Positions 7,834 to 15,800 of a DNA stretch of 64,000 bases are shown here, one piece after another (the first letter of the stretch is position 1; each line of letters opens with the position of its first letter). Where the stretch lies: positions 186,001-250,000 of the forward strand of contig NZ_JAUASV010000002.1 in NCBI RefSeq assembly GCF_030345695.1. The letters are read 5' to 3'. The translations under genes were made by a program, and so were the position numbers. The DNA comes from Galbitalea sp. SE-J8. GTDB taxonomy: Bacteria; Actinomycetota; Actinomycetes; Actinomycetales; Microbacteriaceae. Below the pieces are notes generated by a model, which was not told the origin of the DNA, did not search any database, and saw only the letters and a list, made by a program, of their open reading frames with translations.

Positions 7834-8946
7834 ATGACGACCGTTGCCGACATCGTGGACTCACTGGGAGGGCTGGCCACGAAGCGCCAGCTCGTGGCGC
7901 GAGGCGCTCGCGATCATCACCTTACGGATGCGGTGCGCGACGGCAGCGTCCGGCGCGCGCGTAACGGCTGGTACTCGACCTGGGCCGTGAGCGACCTCCG
8001 TTTCCAGGCGGTGAGAATCGGCGGCCGCCAGACCGGGTTGTCCGCGATCGCTGCGCTCGGGGGCTGGGTGCGCGAGGTGACGGTGCTCGACGTGGCAGTC
8101 CCCGCCAACGCGTCGCGCCTCCGCAAACGGAACGTCCGGCGCCCCTTCGACTACAGCGCGCCCGGCGGGGTGCGCCTGCATTGGGAGTCGAGGGATGCCG
8201 CGGGTCGGGGCAGCGCGGCCATCGTCGGTCTCGTCGACGCCCTCACCCGCGTCGCACTCGACGAGCCGCTCGAAGATGCCGTCGCCGCCTTCGACTGGGC
8301 GCTGCACACGGGGCGGATCGAGGTGGAGGATGCCATCGCCATCATCGAGCGACTCCCGGCTCGGATGGCCGACCTCCTCGACTGGCTCGACCCGGAGTGC
8401 GAGAGCCTGCCCGAATCCCTCGCGAGGACGCGCGCTCGGCTGCGCGGCCTGCGGGTCACGTCGCAGGTCCCCGTCGGTCCCCCGACGGCTCGTGGGGGAC
8501 GTCAGCGCGGTGACCTTCTCATTGAGGACGTCGTGATGCTCGAGATCGACGGCAGAGACGCGCATCTCGAGACGTTCGAAGCTGATCGCTCGAAGGACCT
8601 CGACATCACGATCGACGGATTCCACTCGATCCGGCCGGCGGCGAATCACGTGTTCCACGACTGGGGGCGGGTCGCTCGCGCGATCGACACGGCGATCGTG
8701 CTCCGCCGGGGCAGCACCCCGTCGCGTCTCGAAAACTCAGGAGTTGCCCGCCACGCCGTCCGTCGGAACGGGGCGCACGGCCGACGGCGCCGCGCAACGC
8801 CTGAGTTTCCGCCGAGCGGGGCGGGAGACAGGCCGAGCGGGGCGGGAGACAGGTCGGGCCGCGCGGGAGACAGGTCGGGCCGCGCGGGAGGCCGGCCGGG
8901 CCGCGCGGGAGACCGGCCGAGCCCGGTGGGAGCCGCGCGGGAATAG
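7834..8946 (+). CDS. AbiEi-like antitoxin-domain / DUF559-type protein with repeat-derived C-terminal tail
   Basis: The N-terminus (DIVDSLGGLATKRQLVARGA) resembles the AbiEi winged-helix domain of type IV antitoxins. The C-terminal core (GDLLIEDVVMLEIDGRDAH, then DRSKDLDITIDG) resembles DUF559/VSR-like nuclease folds with Asp/Glu positions. Such proteins are frequent in Actinobacteria and mostly occur without a toxin; none is adjacent here. I chose ATG 7834, though ATG 7816 and upstream starts are in frame. The frame continues through palindrome copy D and a 21-bp minisatellite, adding about 65 Gly/Arg/Asp-rich residues; the ancestral stop was probably near 8740. Substrate unknown. Confidence 0.65.
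   Translation: MTTVADIVDSLGGLATKRQLVARGARDHHLTDAVRDGSVRRARNGWYSTWAVSDLRFQAVRIGGRQTGLSAIAALGGWVREVTVLDVAVPANASRLRKRNVRRPFDYSAPGGVRLHWESRDAAGRGSAAIVGLVDALTRVALDEPLEDAVAAFDWALHTGRIEVEDAIAIIERLPARMADLLDWLDPECESLPESLARTRARLRGLRVTSQVPVGPPTARGGRQRGDLLIEDVVMLEIDGRDAHLETFEADRSKDLDITIDGFHSIRPAANHVFHDWGRVARAIDTAIVLRRGSTPSRLENSGVARHAVRRNGAHGRRRRATPEFPPSGAGDRPSGAGDRSGRAGDRSGRAGGRPGRAGDRPSPVGAARE
8728..8813. repeat. Dispersed palindromic element, copy D (86 bp)
   Basis: Left arm CTCGAAAACTCAGGAGTTGC (8728-8747), right arm GCAACGCCTGAGTTTCCGCC (8794-8813). Both arms differ from the consensus at the same paired position (ACTC with GAGT instead of ATTC with GAAT), so pairing is kept. It is read through by the preceding gene. 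Confidence 0.88.
8821..8925 (+). repeat. 21-bp minisatellite, five units
   Basis: Five tandem units of GCGGGAGACAGGTCGGGCCGC type, starting at 8821, 8842, 8863, 8884 and 8905. The unit is a multiple of three and encodes a seven-residue repeat (G-A-G-D-R-S/P-G/S) in the C-terminal tail of the preceding gene. Confidence 0.85.
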
Positions 8947-8973
8947 GAGCGCGGCTCGTCGGTTGACCTCGGT

Positions 8974-9627
8974 GTGACTGAACCGATCAAGGTCGACATC
9001 TGGTCCGACGTGCAGTGCCCCTGGTGCTACATCGGAAAGCGCAAGTTCGAGGCGGGCGTTGCAGCGTTCGGCGGCGACGTCGAAGTCGAGTACCACTCGT
9101 TCGAGCTCGCTCCCGACACCCCGGTCGACTTCGACGGAACTCCGGTCGACTACCTGAGCCAACGCAAGGGCATACTGGTGCCGCAGGCGGAGCAGATGCT
9201 CGAGCGCGTGACCGGCATCGCGAAGACGGTCGGGCTCGACTACGACTTCGACCACGTGCACCAGACCAACACGGTGATCTCGCACGAGCTCATCCATTTC
9301 GCCAAGTCCAAGGGACGCCAGCTCGAGATGAAGGAGCGCCTGCTCGCGGCGTATTTCATCAACGGCGAGCACGTCGGCCGCATCCCCGACCTGGTCGAGA
9401 TCGCCGTCGAGCTCGGCTTCGACCGCGATGAGGTCACCGAGGCTCTCGAGTCGCACCGCTACCTGCCCGACGTGAAGGCGGACGTGGCGCAGGCTGCGGC
9501 GTTCGGCATCCAGGGCGTGCCATTCTTCGTCATCGACGGGAAGTACGGCGTCTCCGGCGCCCAGGAGTCGGCGACGTTCGCGCAGGTGCTCGCGCAGGTT
9601 TCGGCAGAGCGGGAGAGTGCAGCGTGA
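8974..9627 (+). CDS. DsbA-family oxidoreductase (FrnE/2-hydroxychromene isomerase-like)
   Basis: A 217-aa thioredoxin-fold protein with the CPWC redox motif in WSDVQCPWCYIGKRKFE (residues about 10-26). The helical insertion is typical of DsbA, and the cis-proline loop reads GIQGVPFFVIDGKYGVSGAQ near residue 180. There is no signal peptide, so it is cytoplasmic like FrnE-type proteins. The natural substrate is unknown. It starts at GTG 8974. Its stop overlaps the GTG of a 49-aa gene by 4 bp, suggesting coupled translation. Confidence 0.85.
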   Translation: MTEPIKVDIWSDVQCPWCYIGKRKFEAGVAAFGGDVEVEYHSFELAPDTPVDFDGTPVDYLSQRKGILVPQAEQMLERVTGIAKTVGLDYDFDHVHQTNTVISHELIHFAKSKGRQLEMKERLLAAYFINGEHVGRIPDLVEIAVELGFDRDEVTEALESHRYLPDVKADVAQAAAFGIQGVPFFVIDGKYGVSGAQESATFAQVLAQVSAERESAA

Positions 9628-9773
9628 CGGATGCGATTCCCGCGACGGACGGCGCCCGGCCACCGTTCACGATGCTGGGCGACGCCGGCGCGACCGTCTG
9701 CGAGGGCGACGCGTGTCTCGTGCCAACGCCGCAGCAGCGTGTGAACGCTCGACTCGACTCCGACGAGGTCTGA
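9624..9773 (+). CDS. Small protein of 49 aa coupled to the DsbA-family gene
   Basis: Starts at GTG 9624 overlapping the preceding stop (GTGA) and ends at TGA 9771-9773. The product begins MTDAIPATDGARPPFTMLGD and contains CEGDACLVP, a pair of cysteines four residues apart (C-x4-C), which fits an oxidoreductase context. I do not recognise a named family. The overlap and cysteine pair argue for a real gene; coding bias alone cannot decide at this length. Confidence 0.55.
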   Translation: MTDAIPATDGARPPFTMLGDAGATVCEGDACLVPTPQQRVNARLDSDEV

Positions 9774-9810
9774 TCCGGCCGCCCGGCAGCTCATCCTCGC
9801 CGCGCGTGTG

Positions 9811-9896
9811 TTCGGAAATTCAGGAGTTGCGCGCGCGTTGCGGCTCATCGGGGCCATGGCACACCATCAGCGCGACGCAACTCCTGAATTTCCGAA
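9811..9896. repeat. Dispersed palindromic element, copy E (86 bp)
   Basis: Perfect 20-bp arms: TTCGGAAATTCAGGAGTTGC at 9811-9830 and its exact inverse at 9877-9896, with a 46-bp loop. It sits between convergent genes (small DsbA-linked gene and the YbaK-type gene), where a bidirectional terminator role would also fit. Confidence 0.92.
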
Positions 9897-9948
9897 CTCA
9901 CCGGGCGGGAGGCGGGGCGGTGAGCGTCGGCGGCGTCCCGGAGCGGGG

Positions 9949-10407
9949 TCAGTCCGAGATGTCGGCGACCGTCGCGCCGAAGGCCGCGATGAGGGCGTCG
10001 GCGTCGACCCAGGCGCTCCAGCCGTGCTCGCCCGCGCCCAGCGCGACACGGCGGCCCACGATCGACGCGTCGGCGAACACCGGCCAGGAACCACGCGCGC
10101 CGAGCGGAGTGATCGTCCCGCGCTCGTAGCCCGTCGCCTCGAACGCCTGTCCGGCGTCGGGCAGCTGCAGTCGGTTGACGCCGACCACGGCGCGCAGCTT
10201 CTTCCAGGAGATCTGCCTGTCCCCGGGGATGAGCGCGAACAGGAATGTGCCGTCGTGCCGTTTCACCACGAGCGACTTCACGATGTCGGCCGGGCTGATC
10301 CCGAGAGTCGCGGCCGCCTCCTCCAGGGAGCCGGCCCGCGGTCGCTCCACCACGTCCACCGCGAGACCCCGCGCTGCGGCATCCTGCACGACCCGCTCCC
10401 GCCCCAT
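9949..10407 (-). CDS. YbaK/EbsC-family aminoacyl-tRNA deacylase-like protein
   Basis: A 152-aa protein with the family fold: AAATLGISPADIVKSLVVK, then GTFLFALIPGDRQISWKKLR and GYERGTITPLGARGSWPVFAD. Conserved features are the K-S-L-V-V-K strand and the G-x-x-x-P-x-G loop. Members hydrolyse mischarged tRNAs (Cys-tRNA-Pro for YbaK, others for ProX-like forms); the exact substrate cannot be read here. The start at 10407 (MGRERVV) is chosen because AGAGGGGGACGAC lies directly upstream. It is divergent from dus, with only about 29 bp between the starts. Confidence 0.85.
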   Translation of the reverse strand: MGRERVVQDAAARGLAVDVVERPRAGSLEEAAATLGISPADIVKSLVVKRHDGTFLFALIPGDRQISWKKLRAVVGVNRLQLPDAGQAFEATGYERGTITPLGARGSWPVFADASIVGRRVALGAGEHGWSAWVDADALIAAFGATVADISD

Positions 10408-10435
10408 GTCGTCCCCCTCTGCGAGAATGGATGCG

Positions 10436-12064
10436 ATGTCCTCCATTCTCGCCGCCCCGACCGCGGGTGGGCGCGCCGAGCGCCCGCCGGTCGACGAGCG
10501 CGCCAGCCGGGACGAGCGCGCCCGGCACGCCGAGTCCCGACCCGACGCCGAACGGATGCCGCCCCCCACGCCCCTCGCCCCGGCGGCGCCGCGGTCCGGT
10601 GCTGCCACCACTGGCCCCGGCCCCGGCACCGACACCGTGCCCGCCGCCGCAGGTCCCGGCACCGTTTCCCGCGCCGCCGCGTCCTCCCGCTCCGACACCG
10701 TGCCCGCCGCAGCCCCCGGCACTGGCCACGACACTGGCACTGGCCCTGGCACCGTTTCCCGCGCCGCCGCGTCCTCCCGCTCCGACACCGTGCCCGCCGC
10801 AGCCCCCGGCGCTGGCCCCGGCACCGTTTCCCGCCCCGCCGCGTCGTCCCGCCCCGCCGCCTCGCCCGCCACCGTGCCCGCCGCAGCCGCAGGCGCGCCC
10901 GCCGCGCGCCCGCTGCCAGCTGCAGGCGCCGCGCGCCCGCTGCGCATCGGCCCGCTCGAGCTCGACGTGCCCGTCGTGCTCGCGCCCATGGCGGGCATCA
11001 CGAACACGGCGTTCCGTCGACTGTGCCGCGAGTACGGCGCCGGGCTCTACGTGAGCGAGATGATCACGAGCCGCGCCCTGGTCGAGCGCACACCGGAATC
11101 GATGCGCCTCATCCGTCACCACGAGTCGGAGACGACCCGCAGCATCCAGCTCTACGGTGTCGACCCGGCGACCGTGCGCGACGCCGTGACGATGCTCGTC
11201 GCCGAGGATCGCGCCGACCACATCGACCTCAACTTCGGCTGCCCGGTGCCCAAGGTGACGCGAAAGGGCGGCGGCGCGGCGCTGCCGTGGAAGCTCGACC
11301 TGTTCCGCGAGATCGTCGAGAACGCGGTGCGGGCCGCGGGCGACATCCCGCTCACGATCAAGATGCGCAAGGGCATCGACCCCGGGCACCTCACCTACCT
11401 CGAGGCGGGCCGCATCGCCGAGGGCGCGGGCGTCGCATCCATCGCCCTGCACGCGCGCACGGCGAGCGAGTTCTACAGCGGCGCCGCCGACTGGGACGCG
11501 ATCGGCACCCTCAAGGAGACGATCACGAGCGTGCCTGTGCTCGGCAACGGCGACATCTGGAGCGGCGACGACGCGGTGCAGATGATGCAGCAGACCGGAT
11601 GCGATGGCGTCGTCGTCGGGCGCGGCTGCCTCGGCAAGCCGTGGCTGTTCGGCGACCTGCACTCGTCGCTTACGGGCGGCGGTTCGAAGGCCGAGCCGAG
11701 CCTCGGCGCGGTCGCCGACGCCTTCCGTCGGCACGCCGAGCTGCTCGTCGAGTTCTTCGGCGACGAGGACCGCGGCTGCCGCGACATCCGCAAGCACGTC
11801 GCCTGGTATTTCAAGGGCTACCCGGTCGGCGGCGACCTGCGGGCGGCGCTCGCGACGAGCGAGTCGCTCGCGCAGATCGATGAGCTGCTCGGCCAGCTCG
11901 ATCGCGGACAGCCCTATCCGGGGTCGGATGCGGAGGGCCAGCGCGGCCGCGCCGGCACACCGAAGTCGCCGGCGCTGCCCGATCGCTGGCTGGAGTCGCG
12001 CGAGCTCGCCGCGTCGCACCGCGCCGAGGTGGCCGCGGCCGAGCTGCACCACAGCGGTGGCTGA
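10436..12064 (+). CDS. tRNA-dihydrouridine synthase with long low-complexity N-terminal extension
   Basis: FMN enzyme reducing uridine to dihydrouridine in tRNA D-loops. The catalytic domain begins at LRIGPLELDVPVVLAPMAGI. It shows NFGCPVPKVTRKGGGAAL with the active-site cysteine, IKMRKGID, ALHARTASEFYSG and GCDGVVVGRGCLGKPWLF. The start is uncertain: ATG 10436 (or 10427) gives about 160 residues of Ala/Pro/Thr/Ser-rich sequence built on imperfect repeats of DNA (10661-10845). A GTG near 10876 would give a normal-length enzyme. It heads the dus-dgt-dnaG run common in Actinobacteria. Confidence 0.85.
   Translation: MSSILAAPTAGGRAERPPVDERASRDERARHAESRPDAERMPPPTPLAPAAPRSGAATTGPGPGTDTVPAAAGPGTVSRAAASSRSDTVPAAAPGTGHDTGTGPGTVSRAAASSRSDTVPAAAPGAGPGTVSRPAASSRPAASPATVPAAAAGAPAARPLPAAGAARPLRIGPLELDVPVVLAPMAGITNTAFRRLCREYGAGLYVSEMITSRALVERTPESMRLIRHHESETTRSIQLYGVDPATVRDAVTMLVAEDRADHIDLNFGCPVPKVTRKGGGAALPWKLDLFREIVENAVRAAGDIPLTIKMRKGIDPGHLTYLEAGRIAEGAGVASIALHARTASEFYSGAADWDAIGTLKETITSVPVLGNGDIWSGDDAVQMMQQTGCDGVVVGRGCLGKPWLFGDLHSSLTGGGSKAEPSLGAVADAFRRHAELLVEFFGDEDRGCRDIRKHVAWYFKGYPVGGDLRAALATSESLAQIDELLGQLDRGQPYPGSDAEGQRGRAGTPKSPALPDRWLESRELAASHRAEVAAAELHHSGG
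10661..10845 (+). repeat. Imperfect direct repeats encoding the Dus N-terminal extension
   Basis: A segment beginning ACCGTTTCCCGCGCCGCCGC recurs at 10661 and 10751 (90 bp apart), with a diverged third copy near 10823. Translated, the units contain GTVSRAAASSRS and DTVPAAAPG. The repeats suggest slippage-driven growth of a disordered segment or a non-translated leader. Confidence 0.7.
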
Positions 12065-13328
12065 GCGGGTGGCCGCCCCGCTCGGCCGCACCGCGGGATA
12101 CACGGATGCGGACGCCGAGCGCTGGTTCCCCGAGGAGCACTCGAGCCGGCGCAGCGACTTCGCGCGCGACCGCGCCCGGCTGCTGCACTCATCCGCGCTC
12201 CGCCGGCTCGCCGCGAAGACGCAGGTGCTCAGCCCGACGCAGGGCCTCGACTTCGCCCGCACGCGGCTGACGCACTCGCTCGAGGTGGCGCAGGTCGGGC
12301 GGGAGATCGGGGAGGCACTCGGGCTCGACCCGGATGTCGCGGACACCGCCTGCCTCGCGCACGACATCGGGCATCCACCGTTCGGCCACAACGGCGAGCG
12401 CGCCCTGAACGCCTGGGCGGAGGACGTCGGCGGCTTCGAGGGCAACGCGCAGAACCTGCGCGTGCTGACCCGGATCGAGCCGAAGGTCGTCGGCCCGGAC
12501 GGCCGCAGCTACGGCCTCAACCTCACCCGCGCGAGCCTCGACGCGGCGTCGAAGTACCCCTGGCCGGCCGCGACGAGCGTCGGAGACCCGAGCGGCCGGC
12601 GCAAGTTCGGCTACTACGCGGACGACGCGGCCGTTTTCGAGTGGATGCGTGTCGGCGCGCCCGAGCGTCGGCTGTGCATCGAGGCGCAGGTGATGGACCT
12701 CTCCGACGACATCGCCTACTCGGTGCACGACTTCGAGGACGCGATCGTCGGCGGTTACCTCGACGTGCCCGCCCTCACCGCGCGCGTGGATCACGACGAC
12801 CTCGTCGCGTCGATGTTCGCCTGGATCGGCGGCGAGTTCGACCACGGTGAGCTCATCGCGGCGTTCGACCGACTCGACGACCTGCCGTACTGGCTGAGCG
12901 CCTGGGCGGGCACGCGCGTCGACCTCGCCCGCCTCAAGAACCTCACCTCCCAGCTCATCGGGCGGTTCGCGCACGCGGCCGTGCACTCGACGCGCGCCGC
13001 CTATCCGCGGCAGTCGCTCATCCGGTTCGGCGCGGATGTGGTGGTGCCGCGCGAGACCCGGGCCGAGATCGCGGTGCTCAAGGGCATCGTCGCGGCGAAC
13101 GTGATGTCGACGAACGCGCGGCAGCCCGTGTACGCGCACCAGCGCGATGTGCTCACCGAGCTCGCGACCACGCTGCTCGAGCGCGGGGGGCGCGACCTCG
13201 ACGTCGTGTTCGCCGCCGACTGGGCCGAGGCGACGGATGATGCAGCGCGCAAGCGGGTCGTCGTCGACCAGGTCGCGTCGCTCACCGACCAGTCGGCCCT
13301 CGCCTGGCACGCGCGCCTCGTCGGCTGA
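12057..13328 (+). CDS. dgt: Deoxyguanosinetriphosphate triphosphohydrolase-like protein (HD superfamily)
   Basis: Hydrolyses dGTP or other dNTPs to the deoxynucleoside and triphosphate. The HD metal site is clear: RLTHSLEVAQVGREI (first His), CLAHDIGHPPFGHNGE (HD pair) and a later Asp in MDLSDDIAYSVHD. The length of 423 aa is normal for the actinobacterial form. GTG 12057 overlaps the dus stop by 8 bp; GTG 12069 is an alternative. Palindrome copy F separates it from dnaG. Confidence 0.88.
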   Translation: MAERVAAPLGRTAGYTDADAERWFPEEHSSRRSDFARDRARLLHSSALRRLAAKTQVLSPTQGLDFARTRLTHSLEVAQVGREIGEALGLDPDVADTACLAHDIGHPPFGHNGERALNAWAEDVGGFEGNAQNLRVLTRIEPKVVGPDGRSYGLNLTRASLDAASKYPWPAATSVGDPSGRRKFGYYADDAAVFEWMRVGAPERRLCIEAQVMDLSDDIAYSVHDFEDAIVGGYLDVPALTARVDHDDLVASMFAWIGGEFDHGELIAAFDRLDDLPYWLSAWAGTRVDLARLKNLTSQLIGRFAHAAVHSTRAAYPRQSLIRFGADVVVPRETRAEIAVLKGIVAANVMSTNARQPVYAHQRDVLTELATTLLERGGRDLDVVFAADWAEATDDAARKRVVVDQVASLTDQSALAWHARLVG

Positions 13329-13399
13329 CGCGCCCCGCCGCGCCGCGCGGCCCGGCCCCGCGCCGCGCCCCGCCCCGCCCCGCCCCCGCCCGCCCGAGA

Positions 13400-13485
13400 T
13401 TCGGAAATTCAGGAGTTGCGCGAGCGCTGACCCCGTTCGCGGGCGCAGTGCGGGGGCACCCGCGCGCAACTCCTGAATTTCCGAA
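13400..13485. repeat. Dispersed palindromic element, copy F (86 bp)
   Basis: Perfect 20-bp arms identical to copy E (TTCGGAAATTCAGGAGTTGC at 13400-13419, inverse at 13466-13485), but an unrelated 46-bp loop. It fills the 262-bp gap between dgt and dnaG; nothing else is supported there. Confidence 0.92.
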
Positions 13486-13590
13486 CTCCCCCCGCGGGGG
13501 AAGGGCGGGTGGGCTGGGGAGAACCGCGGCGGGTGCACCGATCGGCGCCGGGACCGGCGGCGCCCGGCGGCCGCCCGTAGACTCGGCGCC

Positions 13591-15648
13591 GTGGCGGGCC
13601 TCATCCGACAGAGCGACATCGACGAGGTGCGGTCGCGCACCAACATCGTCGACATCGTCGGTGACTACGTGACCCTGAAGAGCGCGGGCGGCGGGTCGTT
13701 CAAGGGGCTGTGCCCGTTCCACGACGAGCGCAGCCCGAGCTTCCACGTGCGACCCCAGGTCGGGTTCTACCACTGCTTCGGGTGCGGTGAGGGCGGCGAC
13801 GTCTTCCGGTTCCTGCAGAGCATGGACCACGTCACCTTCCGCGAGGCGGTCGAGCGGCTCGCGGCCCGCATCGGCTACGAGCTGCACTTCGAGGACGGCG
13901 GCCAGGCCACCGACCATGGCAACCGCGCGCGCATCCTCGCGGCGAACGCCGCTGCGGAGGAGTTCTTCCGCGGCCAGCTCGGCAGCGAGGAGGCGGAGCC
14001 CGGCCGCCGCTTCCTCGGCGAGCGGGGCTTCGACCCGGCGGCGGCGCAGCGCTTCGGCGTCGGCTTCGCGCCGCGCGGCGACGCGCTCGCCCGCGCCCTG
14101 AGAGCGCAGGGCTTCAGCGAGGAGGAGCTCGTGACGGCCGGCCTGCTCGGGCGCGGGGAGCGCGGCGACGTGTACGGCCGGTTCCGCAGCCGCCTGGTGT
14201 GGCCGATCCGCGACGTCACCGGCGCGACGCTCGGCTTCGGCGCTCGCCGGCTGCTCGAGAGCGACACCGGCCCGAAGTACCTCAACACGCCCGAGACGGC
14301 GGTGTACCACAAGAGCCAGGTGCTCTACGGCCTCGACCTGGCCCGCCGCGACATCGCGCGCGAGAAGCAGGTCGTCATCGTCGAGGGGTACACGGATGTG
14401 ATGGCCGCCCACCTCGCGGGCGTCACGACCGCGGTCGCGACCTGCGGCACGTCGTTCGGCGTCGACCACGTCAAGATCATGCGGCGCCTGCTCGGCGACT
14501 CCGACAACCCGAACGTCGCCGCGACGGGTGAGGTGATCTTCACCTTCGACCCGGATGAGGCGGGCCAGAAGGCCGCGAGCCGCGCGTTCGCCGAGGAGCA
14601 GCGCTTCGCCGCGCAGACCTTCGTCGCCGTCGCCCCCGACGGCCTCGACCCGTGCGATCTGCGTCTCGCGAAGGGCGACGACGCCGTGCGCAGGCTCGTG
14701 CGCACGCGCAAGCCGATGTTCGAGTTCATGATCCGCCGCGAGCTCGCGAAGTACGACCTCGAGACCCCCGCGGGCCGGGTCGCGGCGATCCGCGAGGCGG
14801 CGCCGATCGTCGCGGGCATCCGCGATCCGGCGCTCCGCGAGGGCTACGCGCGGGAGACCGCGAAGTGGACGGGCGAGGACCCGCTCACCGTGCGCCGCGC
14901 CGTCGGCCTCGACCGGCGCGGCGGGCTGGGCCGCGGCGACGCCGCCGCGTCGGGCCGAGGCAACGCCGCCGGGGCGGGCCGTGGCAACGCCGCCGGGGCG
15001 CAGCGCGACCTCGGCGCCGGGCCGCAGCGCGGCGGGCAGGCGCGCGATCGGCCGCCGCGCGATCCCGCCTCGGGCGGCTCGGCGCCGGGGGCCGCGACCG
15101 CGCCGGGGGCCGCGACGGCGCCGGGGGCCGCGACGGCGCCGGGCGCGCTCGACCCGTACGGCGCATCCGCCCCGGCGCTCTCGTTGCACACGCTGCCGAC
15201 CGACCCCGACACGCGCGCCGAGCGCGACGCCGTGATGGCCGTGCTGCAGCGCCCGGCGGATGTCGGCGCCGACCTCGTGCGCGCGCTCGGCGACGTGCGG
15301 TTCGGCTTCGCCCCGCTCGCGGCCGTGCGCGACGCGATCGGCCTGCACCTGGGCGAGCTGGAATCCGCCTCCTGGGTCTCGACGATCGTCGAGGAGGTGC
15401 CGAGCGCGTACGCGCCGTTCGTGCAGCAGCTCGCCGTGGCGCCCGTGCCGAGCGCCGAGGACCGCCTCGCCGCGTACTGCCGCCAGGTCGTCGTCGACGT
15501 CATCGACCGCGACCTGTTCCGCCGCAAGCGCGACCTGCTCGGCGCGCTGCAGCGCACGGATGCCGCGGCCGACCCCGACCGGCACCGGCGCCTGCAGCAG
15601 GACCTGGTCGCCATCGAGTCCGCGCGCCGGGGCCTGCGCACCGAATAG
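13591..15648 (+). CDS. dnaG: DNA primase DnaG
   Basis: Synthesises RNA primers at the replication fork. The zinc-binding domain shows CPFHDERSPSFHV and HCFGCGEGGDVFRF (residues about 40-75). The RNA polymerase core and Toprim domain contain GFGARRL, KYLNTPET, VIVEGYTDVMAAH and TFDPDEAGQKAA. The C-terminal DnaB-binding region follows residue about 515. Between them (about 430-510) is a Gly/Ala/Arg linker with short repeats such as GRGNAAGAGRGNAAGA and four copies of a PGAATA-type unit. It starts at GTG 13591. Confidence 0.95.
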   Translation: MAGLIRQSDIDEVRSRTNIVDIVGDYVTLKSAGGGSFKGLCPFHDERSPSFHVRPQVGFYHCFGCGEGGDVFRFLQSMDHVTFREAVERLAARIGYELHFEDGGQATDHGNRARILAANAAAEEFFRGQLGSEEAEPGRRFLGERGFDPAAAQRFGVGFAPRGDALARALRAQGFSEEELVTAGLLGRGERGDVYGRFRSRLVWPIRDVTGATLGFGARRLLESDTGPKYLNTPETAVYHKSQVLYGLDLARRDIAREKQVVIVEGYTDVMAAHLAGVTTAVATCGTSFGVDHVKIMRRLLGDSDNPNVAATGEVIFTFDPDEAGQKAASRAFAEEQRFAAQTFVAVAPDGLDPCDLRLAKGDDAVRRLVRTRKPMFEFMIRRELAKYDLETPAGRVAAIREAAPIVAGIRDPALREGYARETAKWTGEDPLTVRRAVGLDRRGGLGRGDAAASGRGNAAGAGRGNAAGAQRDLGAGPQRGGQARDRPPRDPASGGSAPGAATAPGAATAPGAATAPGALDPYGASAPALSLHTLPTDPDTRAERDAVMAVLQRPADVGADLVRALGDVRFGFAPLAAVRDAIGLHLGELESASWVSTIVEEVPSAYAPFVQQLAVAPVPSAEDRLAAYCRQVVVDVIDRDLFRRKRDLLGALQRTDAAADPDRHRRLQQDLVAIESARRGLRTE

Positions 15649-15728
15649 CCGCGCGCTCCGATGTTGCGCTCGTGTAAACATCCGTACGCGGAGAGTCGCT
15701 CAGGTGGAACGCTCGTGCGCGTGCGTGC

Positions 15729-15741
15729 TAGACCGGGTCTA
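15729..15741. promoter_or_regulatory. Candidate operator upstream of the ABC importer operon
   Basis: A 13-bp near-perfect palindrome, TAGACCGGGTCTA, lies 60 bp before the substrate-binding protein start, in the 152-bp gap after dnaG. The right half overlaps a possible -10 (TCTACA). Role inferred from position only. Confidence 0.35.
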
Positions 15742-15800
15742 CACAGCATCCGGGGACACGTCTGTGCCCGTCTGGATCGGACCAGGAAGAGGTAGCGGAT

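Noticed and set aside
7834-8946. Type IV toxin-antitoxin system
   Set aside because: Only the AbiEi-like domain is present; no AbiEii-type nucleotidyltransferase toxin lies next to it.
9845-12445. 866-codon minus-strand open frame opposite dus and dgt
   Set aside because: It is antisense to two clear enzymes and has shadow composition; high GC keeps such frames open.
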